From the NCBI RefSeq assembly GCF_900113035.1, contig NZ_FONX01000001.1, positions 248,001 to 312,000 on the forward strand: 64,000 nucleotides of DNA, in the 5' to 3' direction. This document shows positions 50,867-60,593 of this stretch, in pieces. The notes beneath the pieces are model-generated. The model saw only the letters and a program-made list of their open reading frames with translations, was not told the DNA's origin and did not search any database. The stretch's first letter is position 1. Every line of letters begins with the position of its first letter. This DNA comes from Paracidovorax wautersii. Lineage in GTDB: Bacteria; Pseudomonadota; Gammaproteobacteria; Burkholderiales; Burkholderiaceae_C. The position numbers were made by a program, and so were the translations under genes.

Positions 50867-51979
50867 TCAGAGCGCGTACTTGAGCTTGGCCTTGCGCGCG
50901 TAGGCGTCGGTGAAGGTGCGCGCCAGATCCACGCGGGACGCATCGAACTCCGGCCGCAGCCGCGCCAGGGCCCGCAGCGCCGTGGCGGGGCCGTCGTCGG
51001 GCATCAGCCCGTCGGGCGACAGGGTTTCGCGGCTGCGCTGGAAGGCCGCCAGGTAGGCGCCCCGGTCGCCCATCATGTAGCCGGGGGGCAGCGCGCGCAC
51101 CAGGTCGGTGGGTGACGCGGTCTGCAGCCACTTGAGGGCATGCACCAGCGCGTGGACCAGGGCCTGGGCCTGCGCGGGCCGCTGCGTGGTGAACGCCGTG
51201 GGCCCATAGAGGCAGGCCGAGGGCATGGGGCCGGTGAAGAGGTCGGACGAGCCCTTGAGCGTGCGCGTGTCGCACAGCAGGCGCACCTCGCCGCGCTGCT
51301 CCAGCAATGTCATGAACGGGTCGGCATGGCAGAGCGCATGCACGGCCCCCTGCCGCAGCGCCGTGACGGCCCCCATGCCGGAGCCCACGCCCACGAAGCG
51401 GACCTCATTGAGCGGCGCACCCGCCAGCCCCAGCCACAGGCTGGCGAGGAACTGCGTCGCCGAGCCCGGCGCCGACACCCCCACGCGCATGCCATTGAAG
51501 CGGGTCACGCTGCGCCAGGGCCAGGTGCGCGTCGAAGCGCCCAGCGCCAGTTGCGGGGCACGGCCCAGCACGACCAGGCTGCGCAGGGGCGCCGCAGGCG
51601 CCGCCGATGCCAGCGCGCGCGGCGACGCCTGCTGCGAACTGGTGCCGCTGGTTTCGATGGCAGCCTGCAGCACGTGGCTGTAGGCGCCGCAGCAGACATC
51701 GGCCTCGCCCGCCTGCAGCGCCTGCAGCGCGAGCGAGCCGCCGGCATAGTCCTGCAGCTTGACGTCCAGCCCCTCGGCGCGGAAGAAGCCCAGCGCATCG
51801 GCGATGACCAACGGCAGGTAATACAGCGTCTTGCAGCCCCCCACCGCCACGCGAATGCGCTCGCCGCCGCCCGAGAGCGGCTGCGCGCGCCCGGCCATCG
51901 GCACCGCGACCCAGGCGGTCGCGGTGGCCGAAGCAGCGTGAGCGCCCCATTGGCGCCTGGTCAGGTGCGGTAATGACAT
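50867..51979 (-). CDS. Orphan ABC-type substrate-binding protein (NMT1/SsuA-like)
   Basis: A 370-residue exported binding protein with a twin-arginine-like signal (TRRQWGAHA) and cleavage near AGRAQ. The two-lobe fold shows GGCKTLYYLPLVIADALGFF, the NMT1/THI5/nitrate-sulfonate pattern for capturing small organic or sulfonated ligands, and ALQAGEADVCCGAYSH. No permease or ATPase gene is adjacent, so the partner transporter lies elsewhere. Ligand unknown. Confidence 0.83.
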   Translation of the reverse strand: MSLPHLTRRQWGAHAASATATAWVAVPMAGRAQPLSGGGERIRVAVGGCKTLYYLPLVIADALGFFRAEGLDVKLQDYAGGSLALQALQAGEADVCCGAYSHVLQAAIETSGTSSQQASPRALASAAPAAPLRSLVVLGRAPQLALGASTRTWPWRSVTRFNGMRVGVSAPGSATQFLASLWLGLAGAPLNEVRFVGVGSGMGAVTALRQGAVHALCHADPFMTLLEQRGEVRLLCDTRTLKGSSDLFTGPMPSACLYGPTAFTTQRPAQAQALVHALVHALKWLQTASPTDLVRALPPGYMMGDRGAYLAAFQRSRETLSPDGLMPDDGPATALRALARLRPEFDASRVDLARTFTDAYARKAKLKYAL

Positions 51980-52185
51980 GGAATGGATGAACTGCGAAAA
52001 ACGGCCATGCTGCAGTGCAACATGGGAAATGGAGTGTGCCTGAAGCAGGCACGCGGCGCGATCAGGGACTTGTACTTACCGGGGTTATTACCGCCCCCGG
52101 CCCGTGGCGGCAAAGCCGCACGCCGCAGCACCCCGGCCGTCATGGCCCGCTGCGGCGGATGCCTGCACGCCCCAGCGCGCTGCTG

Positions 52186-52593
52186 TCAGCGATAACCGAG
52201 AAACAGAATGGCGATGTTGACCAGCAGGCCTGCGGACCACACCAGGCTGCGCGCCGTCGGCATGCCGCCCACATAGAGGGCGATGAAGCCGATGCGCAGC
52301 AGCACGAAGGCCAGGGCCAGCATGTCCAGCGGCGTCTGCGGCGCCCCCAGCTGGTGGGCGATGACCACCGCGCCGATGAAGAAAGGCAGCGCCTCGAAGC
52401 TGTTGGCCTGAGCGGCGTTGGCACGGGCCCGCCAGCCGGTCTGGCGATCGAGCCAGCTCCGGGGATCGGCGTTGTCGCCGCGGCGGAACGCGCCGCGCTT
52501 GGCCAGCAGCGCGCACGCCATGGGCAGCAGCGCGGCGATCAGCACGCACCAGTAGGCGGCGGTGAACCGGGCCACATGCATCGTCGTGTTCAT
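52186..52593 (-). CDS. MAPEG family membrane protein
   Basis: A 135-residue protein with four hydrophobic helices and the MAPEG hallmark RANAAQANSFEALPFFIGAV, here at about 57-76. Family members are trimeric glutathione-dependent membrane enzymes, but bacterial ones are mostly uncharacterised. It is 97 nt downstream of recR in the same direction; a 17-mer repeat (52653-52669) lies between them. Confidence 0.85.
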   Translation of the reverse strand: MNTTMHVARFTAAYWCVLIAALLPMACALLAKRGAFRRGDNADPRSWLDRQTGWRARANAAQANSFEALPFFIGAVVIAHQLGAPQTPLDMLALAFVLLRIGFIALYVGGMPTARSLVWSAGLLVNIAILFLGYR

Positions 52594-52652
52594 GGCACAC
52601 CTGCGCTTTCCAATGTTTTCAGCCGCCAGCGCCCTGAAATACAGGGCAACCA

Positions 52653-52669
52653 GCTACTATTTTAATAGC
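52653..52669. repeat. 17-mer of the GCTAY-N7 family
   Basis: GCTACTATTTTAATAGC, a 5-7-5 element with arms GCTAC and ATAGC, between recR and the MAPEG gene. Confidence 0.6.
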
Positions 52670-52690
52670 AATACGAAGCCAGAAGGCCGG

Positions 52691-53281
52691 TCAGCGCCGA
52701 TCCGACAGCGCATGCGCGATGGTGCCGAGATCGACGTATTCCAGCTCGCTGCCCACCGGCACGCCCCGCGCCAGGCGCGTGACGTGCACGCCCCGGCTCT
52801 TGAGCGTCTCGCTGATGGCATAGGCCGTGGCCTCGCCCTCGGCCGTGAAGCTGGTCGCCAGGATCACCTCCTGCACCACGCCGTCGCTCGCGCGCTCCAG
52901 CAGCTGCTTGAAGCCGATGTCGTTCGGCCCCACGCCATCGAGCGGCGAAAGCCGCCCCATCAGCACGAAGTAGAGCCCCCGGAAGGCCCCGGTGCGCTCC
53001 AGCGCGGCCTGGTCGGCCGGCGTTTCCACCACGGCCAGGCGGGTGGCGTCACGCTCCGGGTTCAGGCAGACCTCGCACACCGCCGCCTCGGTGAAGGTGT
53101 GGCAGCGCTCGCAATGCCGCACCGACCGCGCCGCCTCGTGCAAGGCCCGCGACAGCGCCTCGGCGCCCGCACGGTCGTGCTGCAGCAGATGGAAGGCCAT
53201 GCGCTGCGCCGATTTCACGCCCACCCCGGGCAGGCGCCGCAGCGCCTGGATCAGGGCGTCAAGAGAACTCGTATCGGTCAT
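52691..53281 (-). CDS. recR: Recombination mediator RecR
   Basis: A 196-residue protein of the RecFOR pathway that loads RecA at gaps. It has the helix-hairpin-helix ([17 protein letters not shown]), the four-cysteine zinc finger C57, C60, C69, C72, and a Toprim domain (about 80-175). It is the last gene of the conserved dnaX-ybaB-recR block, but a 228-bp repeat-bearing spacer separates it from ybaB, longer than usual. Confidence 0.97.
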   Translation of the reverse strand: MTDTSSLDALIQALRRLPGVGVKSAQRMAFHLLQHDRAGAEALSRALHEAARSVRHCERCHTFTEAAVCEVCLNPERDATRLAVVETPADQAALERTGAFRGLYFVLMGRLSPLDGVGPNDIGFKQLLERASDGVVQEVILATSFTAEGEATAYAISETLKSRGVHVTRLARGVPVGSELEYVDLGTIAHALSDRR

Positions 53282-53340
53282 CAAACTCCTGGAAATCGGG
53301 CGTTGGAGCAGCGCATCAGCATGGCGCAAGAACTGGAGCG

Positions 53341-53374
53341 GTACGTGAGGATTCCGGGCACCGCCCAACGACGC
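53341..53374. repeat. Direct repeat, copy 1 (ybaB-recR spacer)
   Basis: 34 bp starting GTACGTGAGGA and ending CACCGCCCAACGACGC, repeated at 53452-53485 with a few differences. Confidence 0.8.
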
Positions 53375-53451
53375 TCACGACAGCGCAAAGGGCGTAGCGA
53401 GCGGGATCAGCTGCGAGGCGGACGGAGCGCAGCGACCGGAACGTACTGCAT

Positions 53452-53485
53452 GTACGTGAGGATCGCGAGCACCGCCCAACGACGC
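53452..53485. repeat. Direct repeat, copy 2 (ybaB-recR spacer)
   Basis: Second copy of the 34-bp unit. An inverted ACGTAC/GTACGT pair (53441-53457) lies at its left border. The spacer holds no gene. Confidence 0.8.
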
Positions 53486-53509
53486 AGATCGCCCGCGCAG
53501 TAGCCCCCG

Positions 53510-53842
53510 TCAAAAGGGGAACTTCATGCCGCCGGGGAGGCCTGGCATGCCCGCCGTCAGCTTGCCCATCTTCTCCTGCGAGGTCTCCTCGGCCTTGCGC
53601 ACGGCCGCGTTGAAGGCGGCGGCGACCAGGTCTTCGAGCATGTCCTTGTCGTCGGCCAGCAGGCTGGGGTCGATGGTCACGCGCTTGACGTCGTGCTTGC
53701 AGGTCATCAGCACCTTGACGAGGCCGGCACCCGATTCGCCTTCGACCTCGATGTGGGCCAGTTCGTCCTGCGCCTTCTTCAGGTTGTCCTGCATGGCCTG
53801 GGCTTGCTTCATCAGGCCGGCGAGTTGTCCCTTGTTGAACAT
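53510..53842 (-). CDS. YbaB/EbfC family nucleoid-associated protein
   Basis: A 110-residue small DNA-binding dimer of the YbaB/EbfC family; the pattern [39 protein letters not shown] and the tail [13 protein letters not shown] is nearly invariant. It lies between dnaX and recR, its usual place, and is thought to influence DNA structure or RecR/DnaX-linked processes. Confidence 0.96.
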   Translation of the reverse strand: MFNKGQLAGLMKQAQAMQDNLKKAQDELAHIEVEGESGAGLVKVLMTCKHDVKRVTIDPSLLADDKDMLEDLVAAAFNAAVRKAEETSQEKMGKLTAGMPGLPGGMKFPF

Positions 53843-53994
53843 GAAAGGTGTCCTTTGCTTATGAAATGGATCGAATGAATCGAACGGATGGATGGATGAA
53901 ATGGGGGCGGAGCGGCGCAGTGGAAGGCAGGAGCCGGGAAATGAATGGCGTGCAGTGCCTTGCCGTCCGCGAGCGCCCGCCCGGGCCCGCCCCG

Positions 53995-56022
53995 TCAGAC
54001 GGGCTTGATGCTGCCGGGCACGATTTTCGCCCCGAAGTCGCGCATCAGCGTCTGCACATAGGGGTCGTTCTCGACGATTTCCTGCGCCACGCGCTGGCGC
54101 TCGGCCGCCGCATGCGCATTGCGCCGCGCCGGGCTGTCGATCACCACGCCCAGCTCCACGCTGATCTGCGTGGCGTGGCCGTGGGCTTCGAGCGCGGCAC
54201 GCAGGCGTTCGCGGGCGGTGGGCTGGTTGAGCGATTCACGCTCGACGCGCAGCAGCCAGTGGCCCGCATCGCGCGCCACCAGCTGCGACTGCAGGGCCAG
54301 TTCGCGCACCAGCGCGGTGATGGCTTCGGCCGCCACCAGTTGCTGCACGGTGGCATACCAGACATCGCCCTCGTCGGTACGGGTGTAGCGCGCCGACGCA
54401 GCCCGCGGGCCGCCAGCTGGCAGCGGCTGCAGGCGGGCACCGGGCTCGGGCGCCTCGCGCACCGGGATTGCTACGAATTCAGGAGCATCATGCCCGCGCT
54501 GCTGGCGGGCTGCGGGCCGATTCTGCCGAAAGTCCTCGGGCGAGCGCACGGGCAGCTGGACGGGTGCGGATTCGTACTCGACTTCCGAGAAGGCGGCGGG
54601 ATGGCCGGGCGCCGGGCCGTCGTCGGCACCGGCTTCGGGCAGCACCGCGACGTCGGCCTCGGGCGGCTCGGCGGCCGCTTCGGCAGGTTGCGGCGCCGGG
54701 GCCGGAGCCGGAGCCGGAGCCGGGCTGGAGCGCAGCGGCGGCGCCGCTGCGGCCACCGGGGCCGGCTCGCGCGCCACCGGAGGCTCGGCCGCCGCAGGTG
54801 CTGCGGGGCGCACGGGCGGAGCGGAGCCCGCCGCAGCCCTCGCAGGGGCCGGATCAGCCGGCTTCAGAGTTTTTTTTTCCGGCGAGCCGGTTTCGGCGGC
54901 GGCGGAGTGGGCCGGCTTGAACGCCAGCAGCCGCAGCAGCGCCATGGTGAGCGCGGCGTATTCGTCGGGCGCCAGGCCCAGTTCGGTGCGGCCGTGCAGG
55001 CAGATGCTGTAGAGCAGCTGCGTTTCGTCGGCAGGCATCAGGCCGGCCAGGCGGGCGATTTCGGCGGCTTCCGGGTCGCTGCCGTCGGCGGCGGCCTCGG
55101 CGGCGCGCTGGGGCACGGCCTGTATCACCGCCATGCGCTGCAGCACCGTGCTCATCTCCTCCAGCGTGGAGGCGGCCGAGAGGCCGTTGAGGCGCAGCGC
55201 ATCCGCGGTTTCCACCACCGTGCGGCCGTCGCCCTGCGCCAGCGCGTCGATGAGGCCAAAGACATAGCTGCGGTCCACGCTGCCCAGCATCTGGCGCACG
55301 CCGGCTTCCTGCAGCTGGCCGCTGCCGAAGGCGATGGCCTGGTCGGTGAGCGAGAGCGCATCGCGCATGGAGCCGCGCGCCGCGCGCGAGAGCAGGCGCA
55401 GCGCCTGCGGGTCGGCGGGCACGTTTTCCTGCTCCAGCACGCGGGTCAGGTGGTCGAGCACCGTCTCGGGTGCCATGGGCCGCAGGTTGAACTGCAGGCA
55501 GCGGCTGAGCACCGTGACGGGCACCTTCTGCGGGTCGGTCGTGGCGAGCACGAACTTGAGGTATTCGGGCGGCTCCTCCAGCGTCTTCAGCATGGCGTTG
55601 AAGGCGGTGTTGGTGAGCATGTGCACTTCGTCGATCATGAAGACCTTGAAGCGGCCCTGCACGGGCTTGTACACGGCCTGCTCCAGCAGGCCCTGGACCT
55701 CGTCCACGCCCCGGTTGGAGGCGGCGTCCAGCTCGGTGTAATCGACGAAGCGGCCGCTGTCGATGTCGCGGCAGGCCTGGCAGACGCCGCAGGGCGTGGC
55801 GGTGATGCCGCCCTGCCCGTCCGGGCCCTGGCAGTTGAGCGACTTGGCCAGGATGCGCGAGACGGTGGTCTTGCCCACGCCGCGCGTTCCCGTGAACAGA
55901 TAGGCATGGTGCAGCCGCTGCTGCGTGAGCGCATTGGAGAGCGCCTGCACCACGTGCTCCTGCCCGACCATTTCGGAGAAGGTCTTGGGGCGGTATTTGC
56001 GGGCGAGCACGAGGTAGGACAT
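53995..56022 (-). CDS. dnaX: DNA polymerase III subunits tau (and gamma)
   Basis: Clamp-loader ATPase subunit. The 675-residue tau has the AAA+ Walker [10 protein letters not shown] (45-53), zinc cysteines C64, C78, C81 and C84, the DEVHML Walker B region, and a long Ala/Pro linker leading to polymerase- and helicase-binding domains. Codons 382-385 (E-K-K-T) contain nine A in a row (54878-54870), followed by a GCCGG/CCGGC hairpin. A -1 slip gives N-S-E-A-G then TGA, predicting a 389-residue gamma, as in E. coli. It heads the dnaX-ybaB-recR run and is divergent from a chemoreceptor gene. Confidence 0.96.
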   Translation of the reverse strand: MSYLVLARKYRPKTFSEMVGQEHVVQALSNALTQQRLHHAYLFTGTRGVGKTTVSRILAKSLNCQGPDGQGGITATPCGVCQACRDIDSGRFVDYTELDAASNRGVDEVQGLLEQAVYKPVQGRFKVFMIDEVHMLTNTAFNAMLKTLEEPPEYLKFVLATTDPQKVPVTVLSRCLQFNLRPMAPETVLDHLTRVLEQENVPADPQALRLLSRAARGSMRDALSLTDQAIAFGSGQLQEAGVRQMLGSVDRSYVFGLIDALAQGDGRTVVETADALRLNGLSAASTLEEMSTVLQRMAVIQAVPQRAAEAAADGSDPEAAEIARLAGLMPADETQLLYSICLHGRTELGLAPDEYAALTMALLRLLAFKPAHSAAAETGSPEKKTLKPADPAPARAAAGSAPPVRPAAPAAAEPPVAREPAPVAAAAPPLRSSPAPAPAPAPAPQPAEAAAEPPEADVAVLPEAGADDGPAPGHPAAFSEVEYESAPVQLPVRSPEDFRQNRPAARQQRGHDAPEFVAIPVREAPEPGARLQPLPAGGPRAASARYTRTDEGDVWYATVQQLVAAEAITALVRELALQSQLVARDAGHWLLRVERESLNQPTARERLRAALEAHGHATQISVELGVVIDSPARRNAHAAAERQRVAQEIVENDPYVQTLMRDFGAKIVPGSIKPV
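54470..54486. repeat. 17-mer of the GCTAY-N7 family inside dnaX
   Basis: GCTACGAATTCAGGAGC is a 5-7-5 match with right arm GGAGC. It lies in the tau linker (coding EFVAIPV on the minus strand), where sequence constraint is low. Confidence 0.35.
54842..54882 (-). promoter_or_regulatory. Programmed frameshift signal in dnaX
   Basis: On the minus strand: A9 slippery run (54878-54870), then CTCTGAA, then a GCCGG-CTGAT-CCGGC hairpin (54862-54848), with the -1 frame stop TGA at 54856-54854 inside the hairpin. Same design as the E. coli dnaX signal, though E. coli uses AAAAAAG. An A9 run could also act by RNA polymerase slippage, as in Thermus dnaX. Confidence 0.7.
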
Positions 56023-56142
56023 CTGCGGGATTCTACGGGGGCCGAGAAGCGCCGCACTGCAGGGCCGGCCACTACCATGCTCACATCCATGGGCGGCCCG
56101 GCTGGAGCCGGGCAGAGGCCCGCATCAACAAAGGGGAAATCC

Positions 56143-57717
56143 ATGAAGCAAGCAGACAGCTGGCTCAACCGCATGAGCATCGGCCGGCGCCTGGGGCTGC
56201 TCATCGCCTGCGCCTTGCTGGGCATCGCGCTCATCACCACGGTGCTGCTGGCATCCGAGAAGCGGCTCATCATGGACGAGCGGCAGGCCAGCGTGCGGCA
56301 GGTGGTCGAGACGGCCTACAGCCTGGTGGCCAGCTACCAGGCGCAGGTCGGCCCGGGCAAGCTGACCGAGACGCAGGCCCAGCAGATGGCCAAGGACGCG
56401 CTGCGCGTGATGCGCTACAGCGGCAACGAATACCTGTGGATCAACGACATGGCGCCGGTCATGCTCATGCATCCGATCCGCCCGGAGCTGGAGGGCAAGA
56501 ACCTCTCGGCCAACCAGGACCCGACCGGCAAGCACCTCTTCGTCGCCTTCGTGGACATGGTGCGGCAAAACGGCGCGGGCTTCGTGCCCTACCTCTGGCC
56601 CAAGCCCGGGGCCACCGAGCCGGTGCAGAAGATCTCCTACGTCAAGGGCTTCGCGCCCTGGGGCTGGGTGATCGGCTCGGGCGTCTATGTGGACACGGTC
56701 GCCGCCACGGTCAATGCGCGCGTCCTGCGCTTCGGCCTGGGCGCGCTGGTGCTGGGCGCGCTGCTGCTGGCCGTGGGCACGCTCATCGCACGCGGGCTGC
56801 TGCGCGAGCTGGGCGGCGAGCCGCGCTACGCCAACCGCATGAGCGAGGCCATGGCGCAGGGCGATCTCTCCATGCCGGTGGTGCTGCGGCCGGGCGACCA
56901 GTCCAGCCTGCTGCACGGGCTGGAGCGCATGCGCGGGAGCATCGCCCACATCGTGAGCGAGGTGCGCGCCAGCACCCAGTCCATCACCACCGCATCGGCC
57001 GAGATCGCCGCGGGCAACAACGACCTCTCCAACCGCACCGAGCAGCAGGCGAGCGCCCTGCAGCAGACGGCCGCCTCGATGGAGCAGCTCACCAGCACCG
57101 TGCGGCAGAACGCCGACAACGCGCGCCATGCGGCGGATCTGGCGGGCTCCACCTCCGCGGTGGCCCAGCGCGGCGGCACGATGGTCGGCCAGCTGGTGAG
57201 CACCATGGGCGCGGTGAACGACTCCTCCCGCCGCATCGTGGACATCATCGGCGTGATCGACGGCATCGCCTTCCAGACCAACATCCTGGCCCTCAACGCC
57301 GCCGTGGAGGCCGCCCGTGCGGGCGAGCAGGGCCGCGGCTTCGCCGTGGTGGCGAGCGAGGTGCGCGCGCTGGCGCAGCGTTCGGCCTCGGCCGCCAAGG
57401 AGATCAAGCAGCTGATCGACACCTCGGTGCAGCAGGTGGGCGAAAGCTCCCGCCTCGTGGACCAGGCCGGCGCGACGATGAACGAGGTGGTGGACAGCGT
57501 GCAGAAGGTGACGCACCTGATCCAGGGCATCGCCTCGGCCAACCAGGAACAGGCTGCCGGCATCGACCAGGTGAACCTGGCCGTCACCCACATGGACCAG
57601 GCCACGCAGCAGAACGCCGCGCTGGTGGAGGAAGCGGCCTCGGCCGCCGAATCGCTGCGCAACCAGGCCGCCCGGCTGGAAGAGCTGGTGGGCGTTTTCC
57701 GCGTGACGCAGCGGTGA
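56143..57717 (+). CDS. Methyl-accepting chemotaxis protein, Cache sensor
   Basis: A 524-residue receptor: membrane helix at about 17-39, a periplasmic single Cache (sCache_2) domain (about 40-190, with [12 protein letters not shown] and [12 protein letters not shown]), a second helix at about 197-222, HAMP region, then a long signalling coiled coil with the conserved tip [21 protein letters not shown] (quoted as [20 protein letters not shown]). No C-terminal CheR-binding pentapeptide. Ligands of such Cache domains are often small organic acids; not determinable here. ATG at 56143 with a strong AAGGGGA Shine-Dalgarno. The only receptor in the window. Confidence 0.93.
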   Translation: MKQADSWLNRMSIGRRLGLLIACALLGIALITTVLLASEKRLIMDERQASVRQVVETAYSLVASYQAQVGPGKLTETQAQQMAKDALRVMRYSGNEYLWINDMAPVMLMHPIRPELEGKNLSANQDPTGKHLFVAFVDMVRQNGAGFVPYLWPKPGATEPVQKISYVKGFAPWGWVIGSGVYVDTVAATVNARVLRFGLGALVLGALLLAVGTLIARGLLRELGGEPRYANRMSEAMAQGDLSMPVVLRPGDQSSLLHGLERMRGSIAHIVSEVRASTQSITTASAEIAAGNNDLSNRTEQQASALQQTAASMEQLTSTVRQNADNARHAADLAGSTSAVAQRGGTMVGQLVSTMGAVNDSSRRIVDIIGVIDGIAFQTNILALNAAVEAARAGEQGRGFAVVASEVRALAQRSASAAKEIKQLIDTSVQQVGESSRLVDQAGATMNEVVDSVQKVTHLIQGIASANQEQAAGIDQVNLAVTHMDQATQQNAALVEEAASAAESLRNQAARLEELVGVFRVTQR

Positions 57718-57788
57718 AAACACGGCAAAAAGAGGCTCGCCCGGCACGCCGTGTGGCCTTTCTCGCCGAAGCGGCCCCGCGCAGTGGC

Positions 57789-57794
57789 TACAAT
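57789..57794 (+). promoter_or_regulatory. -10 box of the SRP RNA gene
   Basis: TACAAT stands 7 nt before the predicted first base of the 4.5S RNA. The -35 is weak. Confidence 0.45.
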
Positions 57795-57801
57795 CGCCGC
57801 T

Positions 57802-57895
57802 GACGGGCCTCCCCGCATGGTGAAGTAGCCAAACGGGTCAGGTGGGGAACCAAGCAGCCCTAACTGTGGAGCCAGTGCCGGGGGTAAGGCTCGTC
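57802..57895 (+). ncRNA. ffs: Signal recognition particle 4.5S RNA
   Basis: The conserved Ffh-binding core is present: GGTCAGGT...GGGAACCAAGCAGCCCTAAC, a close match to the E. coli GGTCAGGTCCGGAAGGAAGCAGCC apical loop (quoted in part). The 5' end GACGGGCCTCCCC pairs with the 3' end GGGGGTAAGGCTCGTC to close the hairpin. The RNA joins Ffh to deliver nascent membrane proteins. Adjacency to dnaX is typical in proteobacteria, here interrupted by the chemoreceptor gene. Ends are estimated from pairing. Confidence 0.9.
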
Positions 57896-58046
57896 AACTT
57901 CTTCTTTTGCAGGTCTTTCGGTGCGGGCACGTTCAGCGGCCCGGCCTTGCGCTTTCGACCTGCAATCCCCCCAAGCCCCCTCGCCTTCCGGCCTCAGGCC
58001 GCTGCCCCATCGCCGCAGCGGGCGACTTAGCGCGCCAGCCGGGCCC

Positions 58047-58958
58047 TCATTCAGACGCGACGCCCACCGCATTGCGCCCCTGCAGCTTGGCGGCATAGAG
58101 CGATTCGTCGGCGGCCTTCATCAGCTCGGCGAGGGACAGGCCCGGCTGGCTGGCCGCGCACCCCAGGCTCAAGGTCGGCGATACCGTGGCGGCTTCCCAG
58201 CGGCATTCCAGGGACTGCACCGACTGCCGCAGCCGGTCGGCCACGATCCGGGAATCCTTCAGCGCAGTGGCCGGCAGGATCACCAGGAACTCGTCGCCCC
58301 CCCAGCGCACCACGGCATCGATGTTGCGGCAGGTGCTCCGCAAGGTCTGCGCCACCCGGCACAGCACCTGATCGCCGCACGCATGCCCCCACTGGTCGTT
58401 GACGAACTTGAAGTGGTCCACGTCGCACATGACAACGGAGAAAGGCAGCCCGCTGCGGTGCGAGCGCGCCATTTCCGATTCGAGCAGCTGCTGGCCGGCC
58501 CGCCGGTTGAACACCCCCGTCAGCTGGTCGGTCTGCGACAGCCGGTGGTTCTTGTCCGAGAGCATCTTCAGGTCGTGGATGTCCCGGAACGTCACGATGT
58601 GCATGTTCGGAAGGCTCTCCGAACGCACCTGCGCGGTGATGATGAACCAGCGCTTCTGGCCGTTCTTGCACTGGATGGGCGCGCTGCTTTCCGCGATACG
58701 CCGGCCTTGCGCCAGGCTCCGGTCGATGGCCAGGAACCAGTCGTTCTCCACCGCCTTCCGGATCTCGGGATCGGGGTAGGCGAGCCTGAACCAGCTCTCG
58801 ATGTCCGGAATTTCGTCGAGCCCGTAGCCGATCTGTTCGAGAAAGGCCGTATTCACGAAACGCGGGCGATGGGCGGAATGCGCGTTGCCGGCCATTTCGG
58901 AAACCAGCACCGGCATCGGAATGACATCCAGAAAATCGAAAACCATCGTGTTGTGCAT
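58047..58958 (-). CDS. Diguanylate cyclase with PAS sensor
   Basis: A 303-residue cytoplasmic protein: PAS-like domain at about 5-130, then a GGDEF domain at about 140-300. The active site RWGGDEFLVI (GGDEF 220-224) is intact and is preceded by the RxxD inhibitory site (RNID 211-214) exactly five residues upstream, so product inhibition by cyclic di-GMP is expected. The ATG at 58958 has a strong GGGGGAG five bases upstream and was preferred to a GTG at 58982. Convergent with ffs. Confidence 0.93.
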   Translation of the reverse strand: MHNTMVFDFLDVIPMPVLVSEMAGNAHSAHRPRFVNTAFLEQIGYGLDEIPDIESWFRLAYPDPEIRKAVENDWFLAIDRSLAQGRRIAESSAPIQCKNGQKRWFIITAQVRSESLPNMHIVTFRDIHDLKMLSDKNHRLSQTDQLTGVFNRRAGQQLLESEMARSHRSGLPFSVVMCDVDHFKFVNDQWGHACGDQVLCRVAQTLRSTCRNIDAVVRWGGDEFLVILPATALKDSRIVADRLRQSVQSLECRWEAATVSPTLSLGCAASQPGLSLAELMKAADESLYAAKLQGRNAVGVASE

Positions 58959-59070
58959 CGCCACTCCCCCAACAGGGCCCACCCGCCAGATCCATGAGCT
59001 GGCTGGCGTGCCCCATCGTTGCCTCTCGCCCGATTAATTAATACGTTGTATGGGGGTATGTTAGGGCTTG

Positions 59071-60504
59071 TTACAAACGACCGTTCGCAAAAGGCTTCAG
59101 CGCGAGCCAACGGGCCGCGCCCTCGCCCGCCGCGAGGCCGCTGGCCCAGCAGGCCGTGAGCAGGTAGCCGCCCGTGGGCGCCTCCCAGTCCAGCATCTCG
59201 CCCGCGCAGAAGACGCCCGGCAGCGCCTGGAGCATCAGGCCCGCGTCCAGCGCCTCGAAGGGCACGCCGCCGGCGGTGCTGATGGCCTCGTCCAGCGGGC
59301 GCGGGGCGACCACGGTGATGGGCAGGGCCTTGATGGCATGGGCCAGCGCCACGGGGTCGTTCACGCCGTCCTTGCCCAGCTGTTCGTAGAGGATGGCGCT
59401 CTTGATGCCGTCCAGCCCCAGCCGGCTCTTCAGATGGCTGCCCAGGCTGCGCGAGCCGCGCGGGTGGCGCACTTCGACCAGCACGCGCTCGGGCGAGTGG
59501 TCGGGCAGCAGGTCGAGCGCGAACGTGGCGTGGCCGTGGGCGGCGATCTCGTCGCGCAGCAGGTGCGAGACGGCGTAGATCAGGCTGCCTTCCACGCCCG
59601 TGGCCGTGGCCACGAACTCGCCGCGCCGCTCGAAGTGCCGGCCCTGGCTGTCGGTGAAGGCGATCGCCACCGACTTGAAGGGCTGGCCCGCGAAGCGTTC
59701 GGCGAAGAACGGCGTCCAGCCGGTGGCGGGCTGCGGCTGGCTGCCCAGCAGCTGGCGCAGGAAGTCGCGCCGCGTCTCGCCCACCGGGCCGCCGGGCTCG
59801 GTCAGGCGCGGCACGTCGAAGCCGCAGTTGGCCGGGCGCAGCGGCGCCACGTCCACGCCGCGCTCCGCCAAGAGCGGCACCCAGGCGCCATCGGAGCCCA
59901 GCCGCGCCCAGCTGCCGCCGCCCAGCGCCAGCACCACGGCGCGGGCCTGCACGCACACCTCGCCGCCCGGCGCCGCGAAGCGCAGCGCGGGGGCCGCACC
60001 CTCGGTGGCCGTTGCACCGGCCTCATCGCCCGCCCAGCCGAGCCAGCGGTGGCGCATGTGCAGGCGCACGCCCTGCCCGCGCAGGCGGTGCAGCCAGGCG
60101 CGCAGCAGGGGCGCGGCCTTCATGTCCACCGGGAACACGCGGCCGGAGGTGCCGACGAAGGTCTGCACGCCCAGCTCGCCCGCCCATTCGCACACCTGCT
60201 GCGCGCCGAAGCGCTGCAGCAGCGGCGCCAGCGCGGGCTGGCGCTGGCCATAGCGCGACACGAAGGGCTCGAAGGCCTCGGAATGCGTGAGGTTCAGCCC
60301 GCCCTTGCCGGCCAGCAGCAGCTTGCGGCCCACGGAGGGCATGGCGTCGAACACATGCACGGCGTGGCCGGCGCGGGCCAGCGCTTCGGCGGCCATCAGG
60401 CCCGCCGGGCCGCCGCCGATCACGGCCACCTCGCAATCGATGCGCTGGGGGCGGGAGGCGGGTGCGAGGGAGGCGGTGTCGGGAGCGGATTCGGAAGCGG
60501 TCAT
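59071..60504 (-). CDS. FAD-dependent oxidoreductase, HI0933/TIGR03862-like
   Basis: A 477-residue flavoprotein with dinucleotide-binding GGGPAGLMAAEAL near residue 30, GRKLLLAGKGGLNLTHSE, and the C-terminal TAGGVPFEAL...GVFCAGEMLDWEAPTGGYLL that closes the FAD site. This is the YhiN/HI0933 family, TIGR03862 subgroup, of unknown substrate (related members oxidise tRNA or other nucleotides only by speculation). The ATG at 60504 follows a basic stretch; the gene overlaps nothing and lies 89 nt downstream of the helicase gene. Confidence 0.85.
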   Translation of the reverse strand: MTASESAPDTASLAPASRPQRIDCEVAVIGGGPAGLMAAEALARAGHAVHVFDAMPSVGRKLLLAGKGGLNLTHSEAFEPFVSRYGQRQPALAPLLQRFGAQQVCEWAGELGVQTFVGTSGRVFPVDMKAAPLLRAWLHRLRGQGVRLHMRHRWLGWAGDEAGATATEGAAPALRFAAPGGEVCVQARAVVLALGGGSWARLGSDGAWVPLLAERGVDVAPLRPANCGFDVPRLTEPGGPVGETRRDFLRQLLGSQPQPATGWTPFFAERFAGQPFKSVAIAFTDSQGRHFERRGEFVATATGVEGSLIYAVSHLLRDEIAAHGHATFALDLLPDHSPERVLVEVRHPRGSRSLGSHLKSRLGLDGIKSAILYEQLGKDGVNDPVALAHAIKALPITVVAPRPLDEAISTAGGVPFEALDAGLMLQALPGVFCAGEMLDWEAPTGGYLLTACWASGLAAGEGAARWLALKPFANGRL

Positions 60505-60593
60505 GCCGGGCCTGTGGGAAAGAAAAGGGGTCGGTATCGAAGGGGCGGCTGCAGCGGAAAAGCATCGAGGCCGCAGCGCGCCAGGGAAGGTCG

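Noticed and set aside
53848-56142. Upstream extension of the chemoreceptor frame, which stays open through the whole antisense of dnaX
   Set aside because: The real start at 56143 has a strong ribosome-binding site and a normal first membrane helix; the extension is the shadow of dnaX.
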